This document shows, piece by piece, positions 8,760-17,416 of a stretch of 44,587 bases of DNA. Source of the DNA: Lactiplantibacillus daowaiensis (GTDB lineage Bacteria; Bacillota; Bacilli; Lactobacillales; Lactobacillaceae). Under the pieces are notes generated by a model, which was not told where the DNA came from, searched no databases, and saw only the letters and a program-made list of their open reading frames with translations. Every line of letters starts with the position of its first letter. Position 1 is the first letter of the stretch. The stretch spans positions 1-44,587 of the forward strand of contig NZ_BJDJ01000023.1 of the NCBI RefSeq assembly GCF_005405085.1, read 5' to 3'. Made by a program: the position numbers and the translations under genes.

Positions 8760-8789
8760 TTGAATTATTGAAAAATCCTAATGTATACT
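8760..8789 (+). promoter_or_regulatory. Probable promoter of the 150-aa surface protein
   Basis: TTGAAT (8760-8765) and TATACT (8784-8789) have 18 nt between them, about 45 nt upstream of the start. Confidence 0.45.
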
Positions 8790-8832
8790 ATAGTAGTTGA
8801 TTGATATTCATAAGTGAAATAGGGGGATTCTG

Positions 8833-9285
8833 ATGATGCTAATGAAAAATAAGGATAACGATAATCAGTATAAAAACGGTAAAAAGTGGATAATTATAAG
8901 CCTAACTGCGACAATCGTTGTTCTGGGGAGTACAGGTACGGTTTTAGCCAATGAAACGATCACTGAAGTTAATGTCACTAGAATGGGCAAAGTGCGTGAT
9001 AATAAGTATCATGAAAATGAAAGCGCTATTTATAAGGCCCCAGTTGATGATATTAGTGATGGCGTACGAATACCGATAGCTGATACAGCAGGGATGCGAC
9101 TGATGGTATCAAAAATGGCAGCGACATCGCAACTAACAACTGTATCAGTAGCTGATGGGCGTTTACCAACGACTAATTTGAGACAAGTTAAAGAACGTCA
9201 AGGATTCTGGTTACAAGTTGCAAGTATCTTGTTATTAGGACTGATGACGTATGCTGGCGATCGGAAACGAGTGGCCGACCAATAA
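8833..9285 (+). CDS. Small surface protein with degenerate sorting signal (LPTTN)
   Basis: The 150-aa product opens with a basic stretch (KNKDNDNQYKNGKKW), a hydrophobic signal segment at about residues 18-38 and a likely cleavage after VLA-N. The middle is short and polar with no repeats. The C terminus has the layout of a cell-wall sorting signal: LPTTN (about residues 111-115), a hydrophobic stretch (WLQVASILLLGLMTYAG) and a basic tail (DRKRVADQ). LPTTN differs from LPQTN and LPQTD in the neighbouring surface proteins, and an unusual charged gap (LRQVKERQ) separates it from the hydrophobic segment. It may be a membrane-anchored protein and not a sortase substrate. The start follows GGGGG at 8822-8826. 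Function unknown. Confidence 0.7.
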   Translation: MMLMKNKDNDNQYKNGKKWIIISLTATIVVLGSTGTVLANETITEVNVTRMGKVRDNKYHENESAIYKAPVDDISDGVRIPIADTAGMRLMVSKMAATSQLTTVSVADGRLPTTNLRQVKERQGFWLQVASILLLGLMTYAGDRKRVADQ

Positions 9286-9306
9286 GTTGAAATAGCTGTC
9301 GACTTG

Positions 9307-9338
9307 AGGAATCAACAACCAGTTGTTTCCTTTTTTTT
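9307..9338 (+). terminator. Terminator after the small surface protein gene
   Basis: A stem AGGAA-CAAC/GTTG-TTCCT with one internal T-T mismatch is followed by a run of eight T. Confidence 0.75.
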
Positions 9339-9370
9339 ATAAAAAGATTAGGTTGATTGGAATAGTCCAC

Positions 9371-9399
9371 TTGAATAAACTAATTGCTGCTTCTATAAT
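9371..9399 (+). promoter_or_regulatory. Promoter-like element
   Basis: TTGAAT (9371-9376), a 17-nt spacer and a consensus TATAAT (9394-9399) on the strand of adhesin 1. Confidence 0.55.
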
Positions 9400-9408
9400 T
9401 AAATTGTT

Positions 9409-9423
9409 ATGTAAGCGAAATTA
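9409..9423 (+). promoter_or_regulatory. cre-like site at the transcription start
   Basis: ATGTAAGCGAAATTA fits the cre pattern WTGNAANCGNWNNCW with one mismatch. It lies just downstream of the promoter at 9371-9399, a position suited to repression by CcpA. Confidence 0.35.
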
Positions 9424-9867
9424 TAGGGAAGGTTGGTTACTCAATTGAAGTTGAGGTGAGTTACTGTTTTTATAATTGGGTGCTAAGTGGTTTTACAAAT
9501 TGTGAGTGAGTTAATTGCTTTGAACGTTAGATAATTAAAGGTGTTTTCGATGCAGCGGTTGAATGAATTGGTGTCGATTTTAGAAAGCAATTAAGTGATT
9601 TTTAATAGTTTGGTTTATTCAATCATTAATAAAAATAGATGTAATAATCATTAAAAAGTTATTTATGTGCTGAAATAGTGATTTTTGGTCAGTAAATACT
9701 AATAGTTATTCAAGTTGATTGCAAGGTATGCAAATAAGTTTTACATAAATAGCTCAGAATAAGTCTAAATGGCATTCGTGGGGACGATTAGCGTGGTAGC
9801 AGTAATTGTTGATTTAGATGAGCATTCAGAGAATGGGATTGGCAGCAACAAAAAGGGGATCTAAAAT

Positions 9868-12800
9868 TTGAAACAAAAGGTGTTCAATCAAGGGATTAAA
9901 AAGAACTTCATTTTATACAAAGGACATACTGGTTGGAAAGTCAAAACACGGATTTGGGGTAGTTTATTACTGACATTTTCAACGTTAGCCATGGTGGGTA
10001 CCGTCAGCGAATTGACTGGGGAAGCAGCAACTAGTTCAGCTGCAGTAACAGCCACGGCAACATCGACCAGCACTAAAACAGCTGTACCCGCGTCAACCGC
10101 TTCAGCGACTACGAGTACAGCAAAGTCTGCGGCACCAACGACTACCACACCAGCGTCTTCAGCAGCTGCTAATACACCAAAATCTAGTACGCCAACGTCA
10201 AGCACACCGGCCAGTACAGTCGGTTCAAACACCGCCACGCCATCAGCAACAAGTAGTACCGCTAATAGTAGTGTCGCTAACTCGACGACGGGTGCTGCTA
10301 ATGTCGCAGCTGCGCCTACTGCGTCAACGACTAGTAAAGTTCAATCACGGGCGGTGGTACCGGAAACTGAAAGTGTGACCACGGACGCCACCACTAGTGA
10401 TAGTACCACGGCCAAGTATCCGGTTTTGGCGCAAGGTCAGTCAGTTGATGTCGGGGCCGATACGACCCAAGTGAATTTAACGGCCGATCAGATTGCAGAC
10501 CATTTTACGGCGACAGTGGAAAATCGGGGCAACAGTGATCAAGATGATGATCCAACTGATAATACGGTGAAACAAACGATTGGTGCGGATGGGACGATTG
10601 CGTTAACTAGCAATGATCCGCATCAATATTACACCTCAGCGACTAGTTCAACGACCGTTACTGGCCATCAAGCTGCACATGTCTCTTTTGAACATGAAAT
10701 CGACTTTAGTCATAACTTCTCGATGTCTGGGGCGCTAGGTATTGGGAGTAAAACGTCTGGTGGTGCTGATAGTGTCGGCTTTATCTTTGCGCCTGGTGAT
10801 CCTGCTAAAGCCACGGAAGGTGGTTCTGGGGGCCTATTAGGCATTGGTGGTTTAGCCAATGCATTTGGCTTTGTTTATGATGAATATTACAATTCAAATT
10901 ATAATGATCCTTCGAGATCGCCATATATTGGCTGGCGGACGACAAATGCGTCCGGAAACTTACAGTCAGCTGCTAGTACCGATTGGAAAGCTGCCAGTCA
11001 GGCAGGTTTAAATAATCGTAGCGTTAATCCATTGAATGATTTTACGATGGATTATGATGCTAGTACGCAAACGTTGACGGTAGTCTTAGGATCAATCACG
11101 TTGAGTCGGAAGATTACTGATGTCAGCACTGGGTATTCTATTTCGGTAGCGGCTTCTACTGGTGGCAGTTGGAACGATTATTCTGCTCGTATCGATAAAT
11201 TCAGTTACACGCCAAAGACGATTCCATTGACTATTAATCTGGTCGATGCTGCGGATAGTGGTGCTTTGCTAGATCAAACTAACGCCACGGCCGTTGCCAA
11301 CATTGGGGATACGATTTCAGTTTTCTCAACGCAAGCTGCCGCGGATCGTGCGGTTGCCTTAGGTGAAGTTGATCCTAACCTGGTTTCGGTATTACCAACT
11401 GATTCTGCCGGTAATGTTTACGTGGTCGATGGGGCCCAAGTTATTGCTAACAATAATGGGACCGTACATTACATTGGCGGTGACCAAAATAAGGCAATTG
11501 CGGATGCGGCTTATTACACCTATACCGTTACGGATGGTGATAGTCAACAAATGACGGTACCAGTTCGCTTGGCGTTTACTGCGCAAGTTACGCCAGTTGA
11601 CTCACAAACCCAACAACCAATCGCGGGTTTACAACCGGTGACTGTTGTGACGGTGGCAGGCGAACCGACCTTGATTCAGATTCCAGGCTATACACCAACT
11701 AAAGTCACGTTAGCGGCGCCAGTTGACGGGGCCAAAATTGCTTATGACAATTTGCTAATTGACCAAACGGCAGCTAACCAAGATGGCACGACGGTTACTG
11801 ATACGACGTCGGATGCAATTGCCCATTACTATACCAGTACCGGGACGACGGTTGATGGTCAAACTGTCGTCACGACAAATACGGTGGGAACCGGGCAAGC
11901 AATCGCGGATAATTTAAATAAACAATCATTAGTTACCGCTAGTGGTCAACCGGTTGCCAGTGGTGGAAAAACGGCGATTGACAATACTGATTACTATTGG
12001 TCCCCAGTTGGTAATGCCGGGGCAACTGATAGCACTGATGCAGCGCAACCACAAACGACGAACAGTATTTTAGTGCCGACAACGGCAACCTTACAATATT
12101 GGGCGCAACAAGCGGTTAATAACCAGACCGAAGCTGATAATTATAAGGCTAGTGCGCAAACAATGTTTGATCAATTTATTGGCTTAGGGGGCCTGACCGC
12201 GGCACAAAAAGCGGCCGCTCAAACGTCATTGGATGCGATTACGAAGATTTATACGGATGTGTCTAATAGTAACGGGGTTGCCAAAACGGCTTTTGAAGCT
12301 GCTGAAAATGAAACTGATGCGACGACGATTTTTAATGATGGTCAAACAGGCTATGCAGCTTTGCAAAAGGCTCAAAATTTACTAGTGACTTTTAAAGCTG
12401 ACTTAACCAAATTGGATACGACTAATCAAGAAGCACAAGATAGCTTGGCAACTTTGCAAGCGTGGACCCAAACTTATGGCACGGCCGTTCAATTTCCAGT
12501 CGTTACGTTTGGGACTGGCTTTGGTGACTTAACAGCGGCGCAAATAGCTGGTTTGAATCAGGCGGGTTACTTCCAATATGTTAATCAAAATGACACCACC
12601 AATACGCCCACGACGCCAAAAGCTGTCGGTAATTATACGGTTGGTTTAACAGACGCGGGACGGGCTTATTTAAAGACCTTAGTCCCAGGAAATGACAATG
12701 TGGGCCTGTTTGTGGCGACCGTACTCACAATTACGCCGAAGTCGGTTACCCCAACGATTCAGCCGACAACGGTGACGTATGGTAATACGCCAACCGTTAG

Positions 12801-15800
12801 TGGTGATCTCGGTGAAACCGAAGATAGTGTCATGCCATCTGACTTTGAAATCATCGACAATGCGACTAAGAAAGTCGTTACTGCCAATCAATTACAAGTT
12901 AACGGTGACTATACGGTGCAATACACCACAGCGGCAAAGGCTGCTTTAAAGAAGGATACTAATTATACCTTTACAACTTTTGGTACCGCTAAAATGACCG
13001 TAATACCACGTGCTATCACCGTAACTGCCCAAAATCATGGGAAAACTTACGGCGATAAAGGCGAACCAATACTAGATTTAACAAGTGATTCGACTAAGGG
13101 ACTAGTTAATGGTGACCAAATAAGTGCGTTAGGGGTGACGTTAACGCGTGCAGCGGGTGAAGCTGCAGGGACATATGCGATTACGGGGACTGGCAATAGT
13201 CAGAACTATACCGTCACTGTCACACCAGGTGTCTTTACGATTGCTAAGTTACCAGTGACTGTAAAAGTAGCTGATACTCAGAAGACGTATGGTGATGTTA
13301 ACCCAAGCTTTGCCTTAACTGATGATGCCAAAGATGTGTTAGTTAATGGTGATTCGTTAGCGGATTTAGGGGTTGTGACTTATACCACTGATGCGGATGC
13401 CGCCTCTGCGGTTGGGACTTATCAGGTGACTGGTACGACTGATGTGGGGAGCGGTAATTATGATGTGACAGTTGAAGCTGGAACCCTAAGTATTGCCAAA
13501 CGCGCGGTAACCGTCGTTGCTAATTCATTACAAAAGACGTACGGCGATACAGAACCGGTTTTAACTTTGCAAGATCCAACGGCTAACTTGAAAAATGGTG
13601 ATTCGGCAGCAGCTTTAGGGGTAACTTTAACCCGCACTGCCGGTGAAGCGGTTGGCAGTTATACGATTACCGGGACTGCCGATAGTCAAAACTACGCGGT
13701 GACGGTAACCCCTGGAACGTTAAAGATTGTCCCTAAAGCAGTAACCGTAACTGTGGCTGATCAAACTAAAATATACGGTGACACCGATGACGCATTCAAA
13801 ACATCATCGGTGACCGGTTTAGTAACTGGCGAGACCGTGGCTGACTTAGGATTGACGTTTAGTCGGACTGCTGGCGAAGATGTTGGCACGTATACGATTA
13901 CGGGCCAAGTTACCGATCCAAACTATGTCGTGACCATTAATAATGGTCAGTTGACGGTTAAACAACGTGACATCACGGTCAACGTTGCCAACCAAACGAA
14001 AGTTTATGGGACTAAAGATCCAGTCTTAACAATTGATGATCCAACCGCTGATTTGGTCAATCATGATACGGCCGCTGATTTGGCAGTCACACTAACGCGG
14101 GTTAGTGGCGAACATGTCGGCAGTTATGCGATTACAGGAAAATCAGCCAGCAAAAATTATCAGGTCACCGTGGTAGCCAATACCTTAACAATCATCAAAC
14201 GTCAGGTCACCGTCGCGGCGACACCACAGACAAAGATTTATGGCAATGCCGATCCAGCCTTAACGGTAACGATTCCGGCGGACACATTGGTTAATGGTGA
14301 TACAGATGAAGCCGTTCTAGGTGTGACGTTAACGCGCGTGACTGGCGAAACTGTTGGGACTTACCAGATTACGGGACAAAGTGACAGTCAAGACTATGAT
14401 GTCACAGTGACGCCTGGTGACTTAGTCATTGGTCAACGCGCGGTTATTGTTACACCAGATACAGTCACAAAAGTCTATGGTGAAAAGGATCCGGTGTTAA
14501 CTTATACGGTGGACAATGCGGTCAACAATGACGACTTAAAGGTGACTTTGAGCCGGACTGCCGGTGAAAGTGTTGGCACTTATGCCATTAGCGTTGATAC
14601 GGCTGATGCTAATCCTAACTATGCTATTACCATTAATTCAGGAGAGCTCAACATTACCAAACGGCCAGTGACAATCACGGCAGCTGACTTGACCAAAGTT
14701 TATGGTGAGGTTGATCCGAGTTTGACGCTTAAAGATGCAGCGACTGTGCTCGTCAATCATGATGATGTCCAGGCCCTAGGGGTGACGTTAACCCGGGTGG
14801 CTGGTGAAAACGTGGGTGATTATGTCATCACCGGGACAGCTGCTGATAATACCAATTATGCGGTGACGATCCTTAATGGGACACTAAGCATTACCAAACG
14901 CCCAGTGACGGTAACTGCTGCCACTGCAAGCAAAGTCTATGGCAATACCGATCCAGCGTTACAATTGATAGATCCTAGTTCAGTTTTAAAAAACAATGAT
15001 ACCGAGGACGCTTTAGGGGTGACGTTAACTCGAGTTGCCGGCGAGAATGTTGGTGACTATGAGATTAGCGGCGCTGCTACTGATAAGTCGAACTATACGG
15101 TGACGGTTGAAAAGGGCACGTTTAAAATTACGCCACGACCAATCACGGTGACCGCTGATGATCAAGCCAAGATTTACGGTAATGCAGACCCAGCCTTAAC
15201 TGTGACAATTCAACCAAATATGTTGGTTGGCAACGATACGGCCACCGACTTAGCCATCACACTCAAGCGGGTGGCAGGTGACAGTGTTGGGACGTATGCG
15301 ATTACGGGGACGGCCGCAAGCAAAAATTATCTGGTTAATGTTAACCCAGCGGCCTTCATCATCGCACCACGACCAATTACAGTAACAGCGGCAAGCCAAA
15401 CTAAAACTTATGGTGATACTGACCCGGTTCTAAGCCTTGTGACTACAACTGAGCTAGTTGGATCAGATACCGAAGCCAGTCTAGGGGTCACTTTAACGCG
15501 AACTGTCGGTGAAAATGCTGGCACTTACACTATTAGTGGGCAGGCTCAGTCGCTAAATTATGTGGTGACGATTAACTCGGGCTCGTTAATGATTACCAAG
15601 CGGTCGATTACGGTAACGACAATGCCGCAAACTAAGACTTATGGGACGAGTGATCCGGTTTTAACGATTGCCACGCCAACGGGGTTACAATATCAAGATC
15701 AACCAGCTGCTTTAGGCCTGACATTGACCCGAACCAAAGGCGAAAACGTGGGCACTTATGCGATAGATGGGACGGCGGCCAGTCAAAATTATGTGGTGGT

Positions 15801-16125
15801 TATTTTGCCTAGTCAATTAACCATTACCCCGGCGGCCGCGAGTCTGACGATCAATAACGTGGCGACGACTTATGGTGAGACCCCGATATTCAATGAGAAA
15901 TTCAGTAACGGTGTTAAGCAACCTGCGTTAAGTCAAACTGATTTTGAAGTTGTAGATCAACATGAACAGGTCGTGCCAGTAAACATGTTACAAGCGGGTG
16001 GCGACTATACGATTCGTTTAACACCGACCGCCAAAGCAGCAATGTTAAAGACCAATCCCAACTTCCGATTTACGAGTTTTAAACTGGGCCGTTTAAATGT
16101 GGCCCGGCGCCGAGTAACGGTCTAA
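9868..16125 (+). CDS. Giant lectin-like/MBG-repeat surface adhesin 1, truncated by a premature stop
   Basis: The 2085-aa product starts at TTG 9868, with GGGG 9 nt upstream as in its paralogue. Order: a KxYKxGKxW-like signal (LYKGHTGWKVKTRIWG, residues 16-31) and hydrophobic segment; a Thr/Ser/Ala-rich linker (about 52-190); an L-type-lectin-like domain (about 205-450) with the metal-site-like pattern FVYDEYYNSNYNDP; two linker domains; a helical spacer (about 735-865); a variant MBG unit; 12 MBG repeats of about 77 aa (about 1050-1990), each with a T-K-x-YG-x-x-DP core; and a second variant unit. TAA at 16123-16125 ends the frame where the paralogue has Lys (AAA). The rest of the gene, including the anchor, continues in frame to 17079. 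As written, the product would be secreted but not wall-anchored. Confidence 0.85.
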   Translation: MKQKVFNQGIKKNFILYKGHTGWKVKTRIWGSLLLTFSTLAMVGTVSELTGEAATSSAAVTATATSTSTKTAVPASTASATTSTAKSAAPTTTTPASSAAANTPKSSTPTSSTPASTVGSNTATPSATSSTANSSVANSTTGAANVAAAPTASTTSKVQSRAVVPETESVTTDATTSDSTTAKYPVLAQGQSVDVGADTTQVNLTADQIADHFTATVENRGNSDQDDDPTDNTVKQTIGADGTIALTSNDPHQYYTSATSSTTVTGHQAAHVSFEHEIDFSHNFSMSGALGIGSKTSGGADSVGFIFAPGDPAKATEGGSGGLLGIGGLANAFGFVYDEYYNSNYNDPSRSPYIGWRTTNASGNLQSAASTDWKAASQAGLNNRSVNPLNDFTMDYDASTQTLTVVLGSITLSRKITDVSTGYSISVAASTGGSWNDYSARIDKFSYTPKTIPLTINLVDAADSGALLDQTNATAVANIGDTISVFSTQAAADRAVALGEVDPNLVSVLPTDSAGNVYVVDGAQVIANNNGTVHYIGGDQNKAIADAAYYTYTVTDGDSQQMTVPVRLAFTAQVTPVDSQTQQPIAGLQPVTVVTVAGEPTLIQIPGYTPTKVTLAAPVDGAKIAYDNLLIDQTAANQDGTTVTDTTSDAIAHYYTSTGTTVDGQTVVTTNTVGTGQAIADNLNKQSLVTASGQPVASGGKTAIDNTDYYWSPVGNAGATDSTDAAQPQTTNSILVPTTATLQYWAQQAVNNQTEADNYKASAQTMFDQFIGLGGLTAAQKAAAQTSLDAITKIYTDVSNSNGVAKTAFEAAENETDATTIFNDGQTGYAALQKAQNLLVTFKADLTKLDTTNQEAQDSLATLQAWTQTYGTAVQFPVVTFGTGFGDLTAAQIAGLNQAGYFQYVNQNDTTNTPTTPKAVGNYTVGLTDAGRAYLKTLVPGNDNVGLFVATVLTITPKSVTPTIQPTTVTYGNTPTVSGDLGETEDSVMPSDFEIIDNATKKVVTANQLQVNGDYTVQYTTAAKAALKKDTNYTFTTFGTAKMTVIPRAITVTAQNHGKTYGDKGEPILDLTSDSTKGLVNGDQISALGVTLTRAAGEAAGTYAITGTGNSQNYTVTVTPGVFTIAKLPVTVKVADTQKTYGDVNPSFALTDDAKDVLVNGDSLADLGVVTYTTDADAASAVGTYQVTGTTDVGSGNYDVTVEAGTLSIAKRAVTVVANSLQKTYGDTEPVLTLQDPTANLKNGDSAAALGVTLTRTAGEAVGSYTITGTADSQNYAVTVTPGTLKIVPKAVTVTVADQTKIYGDTDDAFKTSSVTGLVTGETVADLGLTFSRTAGEDVGTYTITGQVTDPNYVVTINNGQLTVKQRDITVNVANQTKVYGTKDPVLTIDDPTADLVNHDTAADLAVTLTRVSGEHVGSYAITGKSASKNYQVTVVANTLTIIKRQVTVAATPQTKIYGNADPALTVTIPADTLVNGDTDEAVLGVTLTRVTGETVGTYQITGQSDSQDYDVTVTPGDLVIGQRAVIVTPDTVTKVYGEKDPVLTYTVDNAVNNDDLKVTLSRTAGESVGTYAISVDTADANPNYAITINSGELNITKRPVTITAADLTKVYGEVDPSLTLKDAATVLVNHDDVQALGVTLTRVAGENVGDYVITGTAADNTNYAVTILNGTLSITKRPVTVTAATASKVYGNTDPALQLIDPSSVLKNNDTEDALGVTLTRVAGENVGDYEISGAATDKSNYTVTVEKGTFKITPRPITVTADDQAKIYGNADPALTVTIQPNMLVGNDTATDLAITLKRVAGDSVGTYAITGTAASKNYLVNVNPAAFIIAPRPITVTAASQTKTYGDTDPVLSLVTTTELVGSDTEASLGVTLTRTVGENAGTYTISGQAQSLNYVVTINSGSLMITKRSITVTTMPQTKTYGTSDPVLTIATPTGLQYQDQPAALGLTLTRTKGENVGTYAIDGTAASQNYVVVILPSQLTITPAAASLTINNVATTYGETPIFNEKFSNGVKQPALSQTDFEVVDQHEQVVPVNMLQAGGDYTIRLTPTAKAAMLKTNPNFRFTSFKLGRLNVARRRVTV
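13000..15835 (+). repeat. Twelve tandem MBG repeats of adhesin 1
   Basis: Each unit is about 231 nt (about 77 codons) and encodes the pattern VTV-A-x5-K-x-YG-x2-DP, then L-V-N-GD, ALGVTLTR, GE-x-VGTY-x-ITG, NY-x-VTV and PGTLTITKRP. DNA copies share stretches such as TTAGGGGTGACGTTAAC, which makes recombinational change of copy number likely. Variant units flank the array on both sides. Confidence 0.85.
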
Positions 16126-17079
16126 GTGGCTGATCAATCGAAATTTGCCGGGACGGCGACGCCAACGACGCCAGTACAATTGACCGCTGGCACGTTGTTA
16201 CCTGGTGATCAACTAGCTGCCTTACGACTTGAGCTTGCTTTACCAGCGACCCAAGCAGTTGGCACTTACGCGATTAATGGGATCGCTGAAAATCCGAATT
16301 ATGAAGTTGACGTGGTTCCAGGACAACTGAAAATTTGGGGTCACGATGTTGATGCGGCTGGTGATGTGACGATTACTGAAAAAGATACCGCTGGTGATGT
16401 GGTCAAAGTTACTAAACAGTGGATTGATAAGACGACCACGATTTATACAAATGATCCAACGACGAAACAACAAACTGTGACTGAATTGGCTGGCAAGCAG
16501 ATTGTGGACCAGCAAACGATAACTGGGACGACTGCCGTTTTACCAGACGGCAACGGAGCCGCGACAGTGGTAACGGTCACTGATCCGGATGCACCTAGCT
16601 TAGTGCATTATCAAGTTGATCCAGATGGTGATGGTGTCCCTAGTGCAACTGAGCTGGTCAATGGGACGGATCCATTGCATGCTGACCAACCGCATGTGAC
16701 ACCTAGTGATGATGTGCCGACGACCGCCCCAGCAACTAAACCGAGACCAGTAAAACTGGTGACGGCCGCGACTGATGTGGATACTGGACGGCCAGTGACG
16801 ACCATTGTTGCTGCCAAGCAGGCGGGGATGGTTCACTTGACTAGTGATGTGACAACTGATGATGATAAGGCTGTATCGTTGTCAGCGTCAACGCCAGCTC
16901 AAACGGTTAAATTGCCAGCGCGTTCAACGCATTTAACTGCGCCGCTGACTAAAACAGCGCATCAGACAACCGCGACACGATTGCCACAGACTAATCAAAA
17001 AGCAAGTCACTTTTTAACGGTGCTTGGGGCATTACTGCTGGCACTGTTGACCATGCCAATTAGATACAAGCGTCATTAA
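16126..17079 (+). pseudogene. Severed 3' part of adhesin 1 with LPQTN anchor
   Basis: This frame is exactly continuous with adhesin 1 after the TAA at 16123. It encodes the end of the last MBG-like unit (VADQSKFAG onward), a conserved segment also present in adhesin 2 (TEKD, VVKV-KQW, YTN), a DPDGDGVPSATE motif resembling thrombospondin type 3 calcium-binding repeats, a Thr-rich stalk, and a sorting signal LPQTN (16981-16995) with hydrophobic segment and basic tail (RYKRH). There is no ribosome binding site before GTG 16126, so independent translation is unlikely. Readthrough of the stop or reversion would restore a protein of about 2400 aa. Confidence 0.85.
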
Positions 17080-17416
17080 CGGCGGACTTACGCTGAGACG
17101 ATAATGACCAAGCAATCAAATAGCTACCTTATGAAAGTCAACTTTTCATAAGGTAGCTATTTTTAGTTGTCCAGCAAGTTTAATGCCTGCTGAATATTAA
17201 TATTTTAGTTAGTTAAGTAACACTTTATTTGTAACATCATTTAGTGGCATCTGTGAGTTAGATTGCGTATGCTTCGAGTAGAGCCAACTAATACGAATCA
17301 TGAAACGTTGGTGGGGTTAAATGATTGTTAATCAGTGTTCAGTGCATAAAAAATACCAAGCTCAGTTATAAAGCAGTGTGGCTTGGATAGTAAATCTTGA
17401 AAAGGGGATTGAGATT
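17080..17416 (+). other. Intergenic region between the two adhesins
   Basis: It holds the adhesin 1 terminator (17118-17163). The remaining 250 nt are A/T-rich and presumably contain the adhesin 2 promoter; I see no clear -35/-10 pair. Confidence 0.5.
17118..17163 (+). terminator. Terminator after adhesin 1
   Basis: A long, near-perfect stem (AAATAGCTACCTTATGAAA pairing with TTTCATAAGGTAGCTATTT) with a short loop and a T run. Confidence 0.85.

Larger units (their letters stand above)
8530..8832. other. Divergent intergenic region
   Basis: This A/T-rich, 303-nt gap separates the leftward SRPBCC gene from the rightward small surface protein. It contains a perfect palindrome at 8589-8602 and a probable rightward promoter at 8760-8789. 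Nothing else was recognised. Confidence 0.5.
9339..9867 (+). other. Long leader/promoter region of adhesin 1
   Basis: About 530 nt without a substantial gene. A good promoter (9371-9399) near the left edge is followed directly by a cre-like site. If it serves adhesin 1, the 5' leader is about 460 nt. A 14-codon frame at 9550-9594 has AAAGGTG upstream, but its length makes it doubtful. No known riboswitch was recognised. Confidence 0.5.

Noticed and set aside
13000..15835. CRISPR array from regularly spaced repeats
   Set aside because: The repeats are about 231 nt, coding, and in one open frame with protein-level conservation; there are no spacers or cas genes.
16126..17079. Independent 317-aa LPxTG protein starting at GTG 16126
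   Set aside because: It has no ribosome binding site or signal peptide, is exactly in frame with adhesin 1, and its content matches the end of adhesin 2, so it is the severed 3' part of one gene.
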